The notes beneath the pieces are model-generated. The model was not told the origin of the DNA. It did not search any database and saw only the letters and a list, made by a program, of their open reading frames with translations. This document shows positions 23,324-34,796 of a stretch of DNA of 64,000 bases, piece by piece (position 1 is the first letter of the stretch; each line of letters starts with the position of its first letter). Location of the stretch: assembly GCA_030272585.1 (NCBI GenBank), contig BSYQ01000002.1, forward strand, positions 5,518,001 to 5,582,000, written 5' to 3'. Made by a program: the position numbers and the translations under genes. Source of the DNA: Bryopsis sp. KO-2023. Its lineage: Eukaryota > Chlorophyta > Ulvophyceae > Bryopsidales > Bryopsidaceae.

Positions 23324-23611
23324 TTATTGCACGTTGGTCTCACGGTTTTTGTCATCTTGTTTTATACCCAAAACGTTTTCTAGTTGATTTTTGATCAATT
23401 GATTAGAGTACTTATTCGAATCTAAGAAGCAATGAAGTTTAATGGGAAAAACTTCAAAAACGCTACGAAACAGCAAAGTTTTAACAAGAAACGGGTCGTG
23501 TCTTGCCACGAACGATTCAGTATAACTCGTTGCCACACGTACAAATATATGTATATATCTAAGAGTTGACTTTCCCACCGGGACGAGCGGTGCGCTCCAC
23601 AAGTGAGACAC
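23324..23611 (-). pseudogene. Ty3/gypsy-type integrase fragment
   Basis: The minus-strand frame contains TESFVARHDPFLVKTLLF, RSVFEVFPIKLHCF, then YSNQLIKNQLENVLGIKQ. Its layout parallels the integrase core segment PESIVSDRDPRFTS--W-SVFE-LGIKL, with -YHPQTDGQTER-N--LE--L after it. The catalytic Asp of SDRD has become ARHD and the HPQTDGQ box is lost, so the copy is dead. The alignment rests on my memory of the family, but several short blocks occur in the expected order. Confidence 0.42.
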
Positions 23612-23829
23612 AACGATTAGATATGGGACTTTTGATATATATAAAAATGAATGATGTTGGAGGTATAGCGCATATTACTTTTTTTTGACCAGGTTTAGGC
23701 ATTGTTTCGCGTCTTCACTCCTTGAGTGTACGGACAAAGGAAGAGGTCTAATTGCAGCGGATTTTCGATCCCAGTACCGGGAATTGCAGCAAAAACACAG
23801 CGATGCACAAGTGCGAGCAAGAGGGGTGG

Positions 23830-24226
23830 ATAAGGAGTTGGAAGAAATTCAAAAGAGCTCGCAAAAACCCGCCAAGAAATCGACCGCCAAACTTCTACTC
23901 TCAAAACCGCCCAAGCCGGTGAATTACGATACAAAAAGGCGGCGGAGAAAGCCACATCTGACACGGAGTTCTATATCAAGGAGAACCGCAAAATGCATAA
24001 AGAGGGAAAACAAAGGTTGAAGCAATTAAAAACCGCACAGAAAGAGATGAAGTTAGTGAAGGCAACGTTGGCTAAAGAGCAAAAAGAGGATGAATATTGC
24101 AACCCAACCGAAGCTCGAGTACTGATGACGGAGCTAGTAGCTTCGCGTGTGGAAGTGGAGCGTCTCAAGCATGCACTCATAGATTTTTCCACCTCAATCG
24201 CCAGCTTTGGCAGGAACAGGTTATGA
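23830..24226 (+). pseudogene. Coiled-coil reading frame, copy 1
   Basis: A first frame (ELEEIQKSSQ) passes by frameshift into ELAKTRQEIDRQTSTLKTAQ and EFYIKENRKMHKEGKQRLKQ, then reaches EARVLMTELVASRVEVERLK and HALIDFSTSIASFG. This is a long alpha-helical coiled coil. The same order (FY-KE-RK, then LMTELVASR) recurs at 24590-24959 as LLTELLASR, so the two are paralogous copies. Function is unknown: a cytoskeletal-type host protein or a transposon ORF1 are both possible. Confidence 0.42.
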
Positions 24227-24329
24227 TTCCACAAATAGCATTTTAAGATATTCTTCAGTCAAACAACTTTCGTTGAAGAGGCATAGAAGACTTCCTCAAA
24301 ATCAAGTGTTTAGTAATAGATAGAGTAAG

Positions 24330-24530
24330 GAAAGAGATGGACCTTTAAACTTCAAAGGTTAGATTTACTCTTTCATGCCATAACTTCTAACGATTCCCTT
24401 CTTCATGGAAAAACGTTTCAAGAAGTGAAGCATGAATAACAATATTTTAGAAAATCAAAGCAGCCTCAAGCGTTACTGTGGAGGTTTGGGGTGAAATCTC
24501 TTGAAACTGACCAAAGTCGTCGACGAAAAT
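24330..24530. repeat. Diverged dispersed repeat, copy 2
   Basis: Partner of 20240-20480; see that entry for the shared blocks. It separates the two coiled-coil copies. Confidence 0.4.
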
Positions 24531-24589
24531 AGAGATACGAATAAAGAGAACACCCTAGAATACATCAGATATATTTAATAATAATACCT

Positions 24590-24959
24590 CAAGGGAACTA
24601 AAAGAGAGCTTGCCCGCGTTGCAGCCGAATTACAGACTGCTCGAACAACAGATGAGTCCGCGAAGCAAAATCTAAAGACCGCTTTAAAAGACCAAGCATT
24701 CTACAAAGAGTTGCGCAAAGCACAAACCAAGCGCTACCATCTTTTGACGCAATTAGAAAAGGAGGTGCGGGCACTTAAAGCTGAAAAAGCGGCGGACAAA
24801 CGTGACGACCAAACGACACTCGAGTCAAAAATCTTGTTGACTGAGTTGCTCGCATCACGGGCAATTTTTTTTTTATTGGCAAATTTCCCGCAAGAGTTGG
24901 CGGACTTTGGGAAAGCAAAAGGGGTTACGGTCACTTCAAATATATCAAAGGAAGTATAA
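24590..24959 (+). pseudogene. Coiled-coil reading frame, copy 2
   Basis: The frame reads RELARVAAELQTARTTDESA, KQNLKTALKDQAFYKELRKA, then YHLLTQLEKEVRALKAEKAA and ESKILLTELLASRA, ending ELADFGKAKGVTVTSNISKE. It is alignable with copy 1, with the blocks FY-KE-RK, TELxASR and F--(S/G)-A-FG in order. No start codon with context and no domain other than coiled coil is visible. Confidence 0.42.
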
Positions 24960-24969
24960 GCAACGTTGT

Positions 24970-26660
24970 TAGAGAACACAAGCATATAGCATATTTATCG
25001 ACGCTTTTTCGCAAAAGCAAGGACCTTGGGTAGTATGGCCAAACATAGCTTTGTTGATATATTCTGGAACACTCCTTTCAAATAGGCTTCCTATGCCACG
25101 AGCATCAATTCGAAAAATACGGAACACAAAAAACGAAAATATTGGAATTTGCTGAGGATTCGCTGGTGTTGTCCTAAGGTTGGCTAAATGATCAATATGG
25201 GACACATAAGTGATTTACGAAGACAATAACATTTTTAATTTAAGCCCATTAAGTATGATTTCACCATACTGGCACCATGCGTATGATGGTTTGAGGGTTG
25301 TCGTCTTAAACTTCGATTGATTGATACATTACCTAAAGCCCGGGATTGATACTCACCAAGCTAGGATCTTTGGGGACTTTCTTCGCAAATTTTGGGACGG
25401 TCGCGGCCTACAATCCTTGTTGTTTTTTGAGGTTGGCCCCACCGTTTGCCCCACAACCCCTTTCACTACCCCTCCCGCCGCTGGACCCCATTGTTAGAGC
25501 CGGCTAGTCGTGACACCCCTCCTTCGTCGTCCAAGAGGGTAACTTCCCTCTTTAGAGCTACATATGATTCATTAATAAAAAAGTATACCGCCCCGATATC
25601 AAACGTGTAAGTCATGAGTAAAACAATACAACGGTGGGAGCGGATGTTAACCTACTCCTCCTCCCTTTTGGAGTAGGTTTCTTTCGTTTTTCCGCTTTGC
25701 TCGCGAGTCGTTCCGACGCAACGGACCCAATACATACTCTTTGGTGCCTTTACTGATGGGCTTTCTGATTGGTTCTGTGTTGGTGCGTACACCTTTGGAC
25801 TCGTCGGGAGTTGGTTGTAGGATTGCCTTCATCTACTCTTGCTTGTCTCACGTCGTGAAAGGTGGGGTGGACTTAGCGGACTAGACCCATTACCATTAAT
25901 AAAATCTATAGATGCTTCCGAGATGGATTTCACTTTGGTTGTTTCTTTACGAATCATGGGTGGTCTCCGGCCGTCTTGGAGCATGCATGCAACATCCGGA
26001 GACAGTTTACATCGGATGGACATTGATTACACGTACACGGTCCTATTATATGGAATGGATTGTTGAATAATACAGGTTAGCAAGTTCTTCATGCTCTAGC
26101 GTTGAAAAATCGATTAGACGAGTGTAAAATCCTCCGGATTGGTGAAGTTGAAAAGGAGAATATTTGTACGCGTGTTGAAGGAAAGGCGATAGACCTTCCA
26201 CCGGTTATAACCTCCACTGTCGGGAAAAACCGATTTTATATTAATGAGTTATCCATATCTAAACATTACAACAGCACCTGACTAAGATGGAGTTAGTCTT
26301 GTTCTTGAGGCTAACCAGGGGGGCATTGTATGTTCGTAGCTTCTTCGTAGGCGTTTGCCAGTCGATTCTCAACTTTTATATATATATCGATCGTAAGTAA
26401 ACAAATGTGCACAAGCGCTTCCAACGTCTAAACACAAAGAAAAAACACGGTGGAGGCAATTGGGCAACTATAAAATTTTCGGTTTGTTCCGAGTGCGAGT
26501 GGATGCTCGTTATGGTACGACAAAGCTGCTACAATGGGTATGAACAACCTTTCCTCTAGGAGAGAGGACCTTGCAGGAATCTTGCATACGCCCTGTAGTG
26601 AAATCTTGATAAAGTTGCACCTCCGGATTCTGGGGGGTTCAAGCTTTTGAGAGGGGGATG
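24970..26660. other. No recognisable gene
   Basis: Short frames only (up to 83 codons). A small GTAGGTTAACATCC-type inverted repeat, with CCTACTCCTCCTCCCTTTTG against GGAGTAGG, occurs near 25650-25678. Nothing else is supported. Confidence 0.35.
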
Positions 26661-26679
26661 GCACTTTTAAAAGTGCCCC

Positions 26680-26899
26680 CCGATGGTTCTCACAGATCTA
26701 CTCAATTCATACGCTTTACCATGGTCATCACTTGCCGATGGTTTATGCCGTCATGACTTCCAAGTTAGAAGCTTGCTACCGTGGACTTTTCTGGGTTCTA
26801 ATATCGTATGCCGGCCCCATGGGAATTGTACTCAATCCAGCCAAATTTGTGATGTATTTTGAGACCGCCATGATAAATGCTGTAACCGAGTTTCTTTAA
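26680..26899 (+). pseudogene. MULE transposase core fragment
   Basis: One uninterrupted frame reads RWFSQIYSIHTLYHGHHLPM, then VYAVMTSKLEACYRGLFWVL, then GIVLNPAKFVMYFETAMINA and VTEFL before TAA. This follows the Mutator-like (MULE) transposase core: Q-Y-I-----G---PLVYALL--K-E-TY--LF--L, then I--DFE-AAINA. FET for DFE is the main change at the catalytic position. Nothing of the zinc finger (SWIM) region is found, so it is a short relic. No terminal inverted repeats were found around it. Confidence 0.52.
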
Positions 26900-27339
26900 G
26901 GATACATAAAAAAAAAGAAAGAAGCACTACGATACATATTTTCAGATATGGAGTTGATGCATCATAATTGGAAGCCATACATACAACATGAAAATTAAGT
27001 TGAAGGTGTCTCATAGTTATGCATCACGAAAGGGGAAAGGTACAATGCGTCGTCAACCGACACACAAATAATTCGATTAGTTAATACAGAAATTTCTCGT
27101 TCACTACGGCTATGTATAAATTGGATGCTCTCCAACAATGACCGCTGTAGCAGTAGGGGGAGGAGATTAATACAAACATAGAGATGGTGGAGGGAAACAC
27201 ATAGCCCCCCTCCTTCATTGAAAGAATGAGACTAGACCAAGCCTACACTCTTGAACTTTTGACATTGTCATGTTAAATACTGCTATGTTTGATGTAGGTT
27301 TCACCATCGAACGCTCCTTCACAAGACGATCAAAGGTTT

Positions 27340-27552
27340 ATGATGGGTCCGTTCAGATTTGTTAGAAAACATAAGACGGAGCAGGACGAACAAGAACTAC
27401 GTTCGGCCATTGAAAATGAACAGAGAAAAATTACTTTGTACGGAAAAAATCCGGGAAAAATTAAGATACCTACAAATCTTGCTAAGCAAATGAATCATAA
27501 AACTAAAGGTCCCATGATCACTCGGGTGGAACTCGACATATCTGATGGTTGA
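27340..27552 (+). other. Hypothetical open frame, 70 codons
   Basis: ATG-started, charged (RKHKTEQDEQELRSAIENEQ) and soluble-looking. No domain is recognised, and it is too short to be sure that it is coding. Confidence 0.18.
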
Positions 27553-27662
27553 TAGATATATGGTGTTTCCTCGTTTGATGTTTTCGCTATTTTATATTCG
27601 TGTTTTTAACATTGTTGCGGCGTTGTGTTAAGACTGCTTAGACTCGAGAAGGTCCATTGAAG

Positions 27663-28844
27663 ATGGGAAAAACGTCTAATGAAAACGAGGAGAATCAAGT
27701 TTTTCGGACGATACAAGAAAGAATACGCAGAACGGATACTCTCCAAATCAACTTACGTTTATCAATTTATTGGCGTCAGATTCTTATTGGACCCTAGTGG
27801 TGGAGGAAGGCATCGATAAATTGGAAGTATTTGCAGAAGAATCAACGACAGGATCTATATATATTTCTTCTCATTAAATATCTTTCACCATATATCATTT
27901 TGTTTTCCTACTTGTGGCATTCGAAGTCAGACACCGGAAGGAGCACGATTTACCAAAAAGTCGAAAGTACTAGATTTTGTACGAGAAAACCACACTCCCC
28001 CATTCCGGCACCCACGATAATGATGATCGAGGTAAGTAGTCCGCCATGCTTTGATGTTCAATTGAGTTGGGGAGGGATTTAATTTGCTCTTATAGAGAAG
28101 CTCCTAATACGAAATCAAGCCCTTTCAGCCAAGTAGTCGAATAGGTAGACCCAGGATGGAACTTAAAAAAAAGCGGAATTGGCTATCTACGTATCGTTTT
28201 TCTTACAAGAGGAGGAGCGAGTATCGACTCCAAAAAAAGGTGGCAGATACCTATCGACGATCATGACAATGCACAAATGGGTGGATATTTACATCGTAGC
28301 ACAATCAATGCTGTCACGAAATGACTAGCTAGGAGTTGGAGCATTCACATCATGGACGAAGAATCAGTGGATGAACTCGTGGTTGCATTCCAAACTCAAG
28401 CAGTGGTGACGGTTCTATCAACATAGGACGATCACAAATCTGATTGGCCTTCAATACGAGCATGTTACAACTACTGTTACAATGCAAGACTTGACAAAAA
28501 GAATTAAAATAAGAACACCCCTGTCCAAAGCTCCTTTTTTCCCTGAAGATATTTTAGTAGAGATATGTTGTTTAGTCACATATGCAATAAGGAAGTGCAC
28601 GTATTGGTCAGGAAACGGATTTAGACAGAACTCTTACATTATGAAATTATTTCAATTAGTGGAGGATGAAGAATGCAAGCTCGATCTATGGGTCCTTTTT
28701 TTTTTGTCACTTGTCTATCATTCCGAGAGCAAAACATCGTTTGCAATGGTATTAGCCGATAGGATGACATACATACATTGGACGCACAAGACAAGTCCCC
28801 GTTCTGTGTATCGTGGCATTTCGGCACCATGTATATCCGCGTGA
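27663..28844 (+). pseudogene. Region of long frames broken mainly by TAA/TAG
   Basis: From ATG 27663 a frame runs 126 codons to 28030 with a single TAG, ending at a good donor (ATCGAG/GTAAGT). Further on, one frame stays open from about 28097 to 28844 except for TAG, TAG, TAA, TAG and one TGA. The last part (28482-28844) is a 120-codon ATG frame (MQDLTKRIKIRTPLSKAPFF, with IRKCTYWSGNGFRQNSY). No domain is recognised. Other frames here also look partly coding (for example SDSYWTLVVEEGIDKLEVFA), so the true frame is undecided. Confidence 0.25.
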
Positions 28845-28849
28845 TATAT

Positions 28850-30490
28850 ATGATGATGTACATATTGTTGTCTGTGCACCACAAACTTGTGAATGTGGTA
28901 CACACAACGACGTTCACACTGTTTCATGGCATCGCAAGTACAAATAGAATACCTCAGCTTCCTGGCGTAGAACATGCATAACATGTTTCCGAAGGCAAAA
29001 AGATTGCCCGAGATCAAGAAAAAGGACCCACGGCCGGCATTAGGGACACCAGAGCCGGCATTGGGTACACCAAACCCCCAAGTGGATATGGACGTTTACC
29101 CCTCAAGATATGGTACGGTGGCTGTAACAGCTCCTTGAATACTTCCCAACAACATATTATAACAGATATGATTTCAAAGTGTGGTACGATTTGTCGATGG
29201 GGATCGACCTTGGCCATTATTAGAGATTTAGACGGGGTCCGTCAACACAAAAGCAGAGTGATATAAGAGGGCAAGCTGGCTTGAAAGTAGGGAGACATCT
29301 ACAGTGGTACAATTCACGTGAAATTGAGACTAGTCTTTATCATCAAGCGAGAGAGTTGTTGAGATGGCGACTGGCTAGAAGTAATAATTATTTATGCTCG
29401 ACCAGTTTGCTCTATGAGATTTAAGGACGATCAAGTATCAAAACGCAATATACAAGGTCTGCTCGATTAGTGGTTTATTCTACGAAATACAGAAGATTAG
29501 ACGTTTGGAAGCCACAGGTGGCACGTGCTCGATGTGGTTCGTTCCACTTAGGAAAATTGACCAGTTATAAGATTCGTTAGATCAATTTTTTGATTACATC
29601 CTTTATATTATAGAAAATATCTGTTGACTAACCATAGGATGTATCATATATAATCTTTTCAACACGTGTTCGTGAGAAGGGTTACACTTGGCAAGTCTTT
29701 CCACCTTACGCAAGACATTTTTGACCGATATGTTTTTTCATATGCTGGTTTGAGCCTATGTTAGTTCTTCTGTTGCAGTGGCATGCTCGCAAGGTGTTGA
29801 TTGTAAAAACGAATGGTATTGCACTCCAAACCACTACCACCACTACCGAAAATATTGGATAAAATACAGAAGAAAAAGGCTCCTATTTAGTCGGGCAATT
29901 AGTAAGCCAAGAGTTGAGGCGGTGGTGATAGTGGTGGATAGGGTTCTAAAACTCGCACCCAAGGTTACTTGAGAAAACGTTTTTCTAGGAGTTCGCAGCT
30001 AAATAATGAGCTTTAACTAATATTGATACATAAATAGATGGCATATCCTTCCGTACTCACCCCCCGCCGGAAAAAATTAGATATTACTAGAACTTTTTGG
30101 GGGGGGGGGGGGTGCGTCTATTGCTACGATCGATTGCCGACGGCCCCTCTTCTCACCTCTACCACTCCGGCTTGAAAAATAGGAAAAAAAATAAAATGTG
30201 GAGGAAAACCATCGTGCTTTTTTTTCGATCAGAGGATCAGAGGATCAGATGATTTATTTTTCATTTTTAATATTTAAAAATATTTTATCACCTGTCAATT
30301 GCGATGCTCCTTCCCGTCTCCTGTCCCTTTTTTTCATGGTTTCTTGCTTTGCTCTTTTTGCTTCTCTGGAAATTGCTCTTTCAGATTCTCCAACAATCCT
30401 GGAAAAAACACACACACACACACTGGCTCCATTCAAAAAAAAAAGTTATGAATCAAGAATAGTTATTATTTAAGAGAAATAAAAATAAAA
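28850..30490. other. No recognisable gene; G14 tract at 30099-30112
   Basis: Short frames without motifs. A run of 14 G residues and a short (AC)n tract near 30408-30422 mark the start of the homopolymer-rich part of the window. Confidence 0.4.
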
Positions 30491-30501
30491 CCTCAAAGGT
30501 A

Positions 30502-30941
30502 TACTGTAATACGCAAATCTTTTCGCGCTACCTGATTTTCGCGCGCGGACCAAAGCACGAAAATAAGGCAGGCGAAAATAAAGCAGGCGCGAAAATAAGA
30601 CAGGCGGAAAAGAAAGGGCTGTTCAGATACGCAAGTATGTAGCTATAGATTATACCAATCATGCGCGTGGACTCGTATACCAATCACGCGCATGTGGACT
30701 CGACGCGCGTGATTGGCGAATTCAAAACACAGCCACAGAATGTGTGTAAACACATTCCACACTCTGACTTTGAGAGTGTTCTTTTTGACGCCATGAAAAT
30801 CTTTCACATTGCTTTTTTTTCGCGCCTGCTTTATTTTCGCGCTACCTTGTTTTCGCGCGTGGACCAAAGCGCGAAAATAAGGCAGGCGAAAACAAAGACT
30901 AGCGATCCTAAAGCAATCTGAAAGATTTGCGTATTACAGTA
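30502..30941. mobile_element. MITE with ACTGTAATACGCAAATC termini and TA duplications
   Basis: The ends TACTGTAATACGCAAATCTT and its exact inverse, AAGATTTGCGTATTACAGTA, bound 440 bp and are flanked by TA on both sides (30500-30501, 30942-30943). Inside, both arms carry repeated TTTTCGCGC and CGCGAAAATAAGGCAGGCG words in inverted order, so the whole element can fold on itself. There is no coding capacity. A TA duplication is the Tc1/mariner signature, so this is a nonautonomous element most likely mobilised by that superfamily. Confidence 0.75.
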
Positions 30942-30989
30942 TATATATCGATGTTTCTTTTTTTTAAAGAGGAGGAAGAGAAAAAATAC

Positions 30990-32100
30990 AACAGCCAGCT
31001 CAGTATGTGAATTTAAAAATAGATTTTTCAGCTCAGTGTGTGATTTTAAATTGAGATAAGTCAGCCTTTCATATATTTTTTTTCAATATATTAGCCATTT
31101 TTGTATGTGATTTGAAAAAACAGATGAGTCAGCTTTCTATGTGATCTCAAAATCAGATTAGTCATCATTCCTGTGTAGGCCTATGTGTAAAAACTAACCA
31201 CTACACCCCCCCCCCTCCCGAAAAAAAGAAAACAAAAAAAAAACAGAAAACTCTTTAAGATCCTTTGTTTCTCTTTTTTTTTTCGTTCCCTTTTTTATTT
31301 TTATTTTCCTCCTGTGAACTTTAACTTTAAAAACAAAAAAATGCGGCTGGAAAGGAAATGGAAGGGAAAAAAGAAGAAAAAAAGAAACCTGGTAGCGTAT
31401 TCGATGGCTTGTTTAAAAAATAAAAGAAAAAAAGTATTCCAGCTTTTCTTGACGTATGCTGAAAAATCTTCGATCAATTTCAATTTAAAAAAATGAATAA
31501 ATAAAAAGGGGGGGGGGGAGGGAGGGGATTCAGAAATACTGTTTGGGGGAATTCCTTTTATTTCTTTTTTTATAATGGGTTTTTCTTTTCTTTTTTTTAA
31601 AGGGCACTTTGTGACTTCTTCTTTTTTCATCTTTCACTCGTAAAAAAATGAAAGTGAATAAAATAAAAGCAAAACAAAACAACCACCATCAACCCGACTC
31701 TCAATCTTTTTTTTTTTCTGTGCGAATATATATTTATATATATATACTTATTTTCTTTTAATAATTTCCTTTTTTTTTACCTTTTTGCCACAGCGAGCTT
31801 CTTGAGCGATCGTTTTATTTTATTTTGGCCTTTTTTTTCTAACAGGAGGGCAGAAAAGCCTGGAGGACAAAAAAAAAGCAACAGCAATTCAGTATGTGCT
31901 TAAAAAAGTAGATTAGTCAGCTCAGTATGTGATTTTGAAGTCAGATTTTAGTCAGTTTTGTACGTGATTTCAAAATCGGATTAGTCGGGCTAGTTTGTGA
32001 TTTTGAAAATAGATTAGTCAGGCCAGTATGTGATTTATAATATAAGTTAGTCAGACTGGAATGTGACTTTAAAATTAGATTAGTCATCATTCCTGTTCAG
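30990..32100. repeat. Degenerate ~37-bp repeats, GTCAGCTCAGTATGTGATTT type, in two blocks
   Basis: Units of the form GTCAGCTCAGTATGTGATTT, followed by AAAATTAGATTA, recur about five times at 30990-31165 and six times at 31885-32090. Both blocks end in GATTAGTCATCATTCCTGT. Each block is followed by a related A/T-rich segment containing CCTGTGAACTTTAACTTTA and GGCGTATT-GATGGC (31313-31420 and 32185-32280), so the whole unit of roughly 0.9 kb is tandemly duplicated. Confidence 0.7.
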
Positions 32101-33480
32101 GGTTGTGTGGAAAAACTAACAACTCCACCATTAAAAAAAAAACAGAAAACAGAAAACTTTTCGGTTTTCTTTTTTTCCCTTCCTGTGAACTTTAACTTTA
32201 GAAAAAAAAAATGAAAACTTCGGCAGGAAAGGAAACGGAAAAAAAAAACTGGCGGCGTATTTGATGGCCTCTTTAAAAAAATAAAAAAAAATAAAGCTCT
32301 TAGTTTTTCTGGGATGTATTGGAATATATTCGAACGATATGGTTTTTTTTTTGGTTTTTTATAAATGAAAAAAAAAGATCCAGCCTCCTTGAGATATGCT
32401 GGAATTATGTCGATCAAAATCGCTTAAAAGAAAAAAGAAAAAACGGGGGGAGGGGAAGGAGATTCATTAGGACTGTTGGGGAAATTCCTTTCTTTTTCAC
32501 TGGATTTTTCTGTTGGATATTCTTTTCACAAGACGAAAAGAAAAAAAGCCGCTGGCCTTTCGTTTAATAAAAGAAAAAAAAAAAAAACATAAGAAGAAGA
32601 AAAAGAAGAAAACTACAGCTTGCATCTTTTCCACAGAGAAAAAAAAAAGAAATAGGAAAAGGGAAAAAAAGTCTCTGTCTCTCCCTCTCTCTCTTTTTTT
32701 TTTCTTTTTCGTTTTACTATAAATCATTTATTCATTTTTTTATCAGAATGCATCCATTATATATTTTTGGATTCAATTCTAAATATACATATTTCCCATA
32801 GATTTTCTTTTTTTTCATTTCTGGAAAAAAAAAGAAAGAGAGAAAGAAAAAAAAAATGTTCTTCTTCCACACCCTTCACTTTTTTGTCTCACTCTTTTTG
32901 TACTGCACTTTTTCAGTACCTCACTTTTTCTCACTCTTCCTGTACCTCACTCTTTTCCTCGACATTTTTTTAGTCCATCACCAGAAGGCCTGCATCAGGA
33001 GCTCACTGCTGAAAGGAAAAAAAGTAAAAAAAAGAACTCTTTTTCATATATCTGTGTCTTTTTCTCTTCCCTTCTATTTTGGTGGAAGAACCACTGCATC
33101 TTTGGAAAAAGAAACGAAAATGAAAAAAAAAGGGCAGGGCCAGGGGCAGGGGCAGGGGCAGGGGGGGATGGAATTCCACGCCCTATTTTTGACGGAGCAG
33201 TTCGTTGTTCTTTTTCCGACCGCGTGCGCGGAGTGAAGAAAACTAACAAAAACCAAAAAGAAAGGAAAGCGAGAAGCAAAAATCGACAATTTTAGAAAAA
33301 TGAGGAAGACAGAAGGAAAGAAAAACTCACGCACAGATCTTTCGTTTTTTTCGCGACAGCCGTAGGTATACCTTTTTTCCGCAACCTGCTTCTTTCTTTT
33401 TTTTCTCGACCCCTTGCCACGCGCCGCTCTAAGGTCCGCTGCGGTTTTTTTTTCCATCGGAATTGAAAAAAAACGCGCTC
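32100..33480. repeat. Homopolymer-rich purine/pyrimidine tracts
   Basis: Poly-A, poly-T and (GAAA)n-like tracts dominate. Open frames here encode only Lys/Phe/Arg-rich low-complexity peptides. A GGGCAG-type minisatellite (about five units, CAGGGGCAGGGGCAGGGG) lies at 33131-33163. I see no gene. Confidence 0.6.
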
Positions 33481-33489
33481 ACGTAAATT

Positions 33490-34790
33490 TTAAAAAAAGT
33501 GAGATTCTTTCAAAAGAGGGTGGAGCCCGATGTCAGACTCATTCCAGTCGAGTGAAATTCAGGCGTTTTTGACCCTGCCAGAAAAACTGCCATTGCTGCG
33601 GACGTTTCGACGTTTCAACGTTTCGACCACCTCAAATATGGTTCCATAAGGGAGGCCTTCCAGCGCTCGTTATGAATCCAGTCGCACTCATTCCAATCAA
33701 TCAAACAGTCAATCAATCAAATTTTTTTTTCACTCATTCCACTCACCCACCAACAGCCGCCACCAGTTATCCGATTTCGCACACCGCACTCCATTCGAGA
33801 CGAAACGATCACAGAACCCACCCACTTCGCCGCCGCCAACTCTCACACTCCTGACGACAACCGCGCCTAATCCCTCCTCTCTAACAAACTCGAGCAAACG
33901 GCGGTGGCTGCGAGCATGGGATCAGATAAAAACCTGTAATAAACCCTCGACCGAAACCGAGTACAAACTCTCCGTGTCTCCCTCTCTCTACAGAAAAAAA
34001 AATATGTTCAAGGAAAACAAAGCAAACCAATTCACAGAAACACCAAACGAGAAAGAGCTCTGACTTGAGCACGATTGATTATACCTGCGCCGCCGCCGCT
34101 AATCTCAAGTCCAGGGTTTTGTCCAGCTCGCGCTTCAAAGTTCATGGCGAAATCACACACACACGCAGGGGAAACCTCGAATAAAGCTGAACACTGCGCG
34201 CCCCCCCCAACACCAAAGTACTCGCGACACCCTCAAGCCAACGTTCGCCTTGCCGGACAAACTTTCATATTAGCCCACCACAAAGCAAGACAACCTCGAT
34301 TTTTCACCACTCCTGGTCGGTTTTTCTCGCCCTGTGCAAGAGAGAAGGTGGAGTGAACCACATCAAACGCAGCACCAACTTCTTTTAACCACGATCGTCG
34401 GGTGGAGCGGAACAATACAGGTCTTCTTCCCAAATAAACGAAAACGACCTTCTTTCTCCAAGCATTAATAGAACCCCTGGTGTCAAGAGAAAAAACACAA
34501 GCAAAGAAAGAACATGTTTTTCGTAACATGTTCACTGGAGCAGTTTTCTAATACTATTATTTCCAATCCTTGCAGTCCCGCTTGGAATGAGAATTGAACT
34601 TCAGAAAGAAATGCAAGTGGTCGGTTCAATTTGTCCAAAAAGGAATGAAAAAGACAAAAACTGGATGGAACAACAAGAGCTCCAAGTCAGCTGTCCTTCC
34701 TTAATGATCTTTCAGATTTATTCTCTAGGGCAAAACCGGGGCAAACTCGAGGAAAAAAAGGAGGGGTTGGGGGGATGAAGGGATTATTCA
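33490..34790. other. No confident gene
   Basis: GC content rises compared with 30-33 kb. Frames of 60-100 codons exist on both strands with no domain. A short ACGTTTCGACGTTTCAACGT tandem repeat lies near 33600-33628. Confidence 0.35.
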
Positions 34791-34796
34791 ACTTAC

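Noticed and set aside
32100-33480. Lys/Phe-rich proteins on both strands
   Set aside because: These frames arise from poly-A/poly-T tracts and have no complexity or domain.
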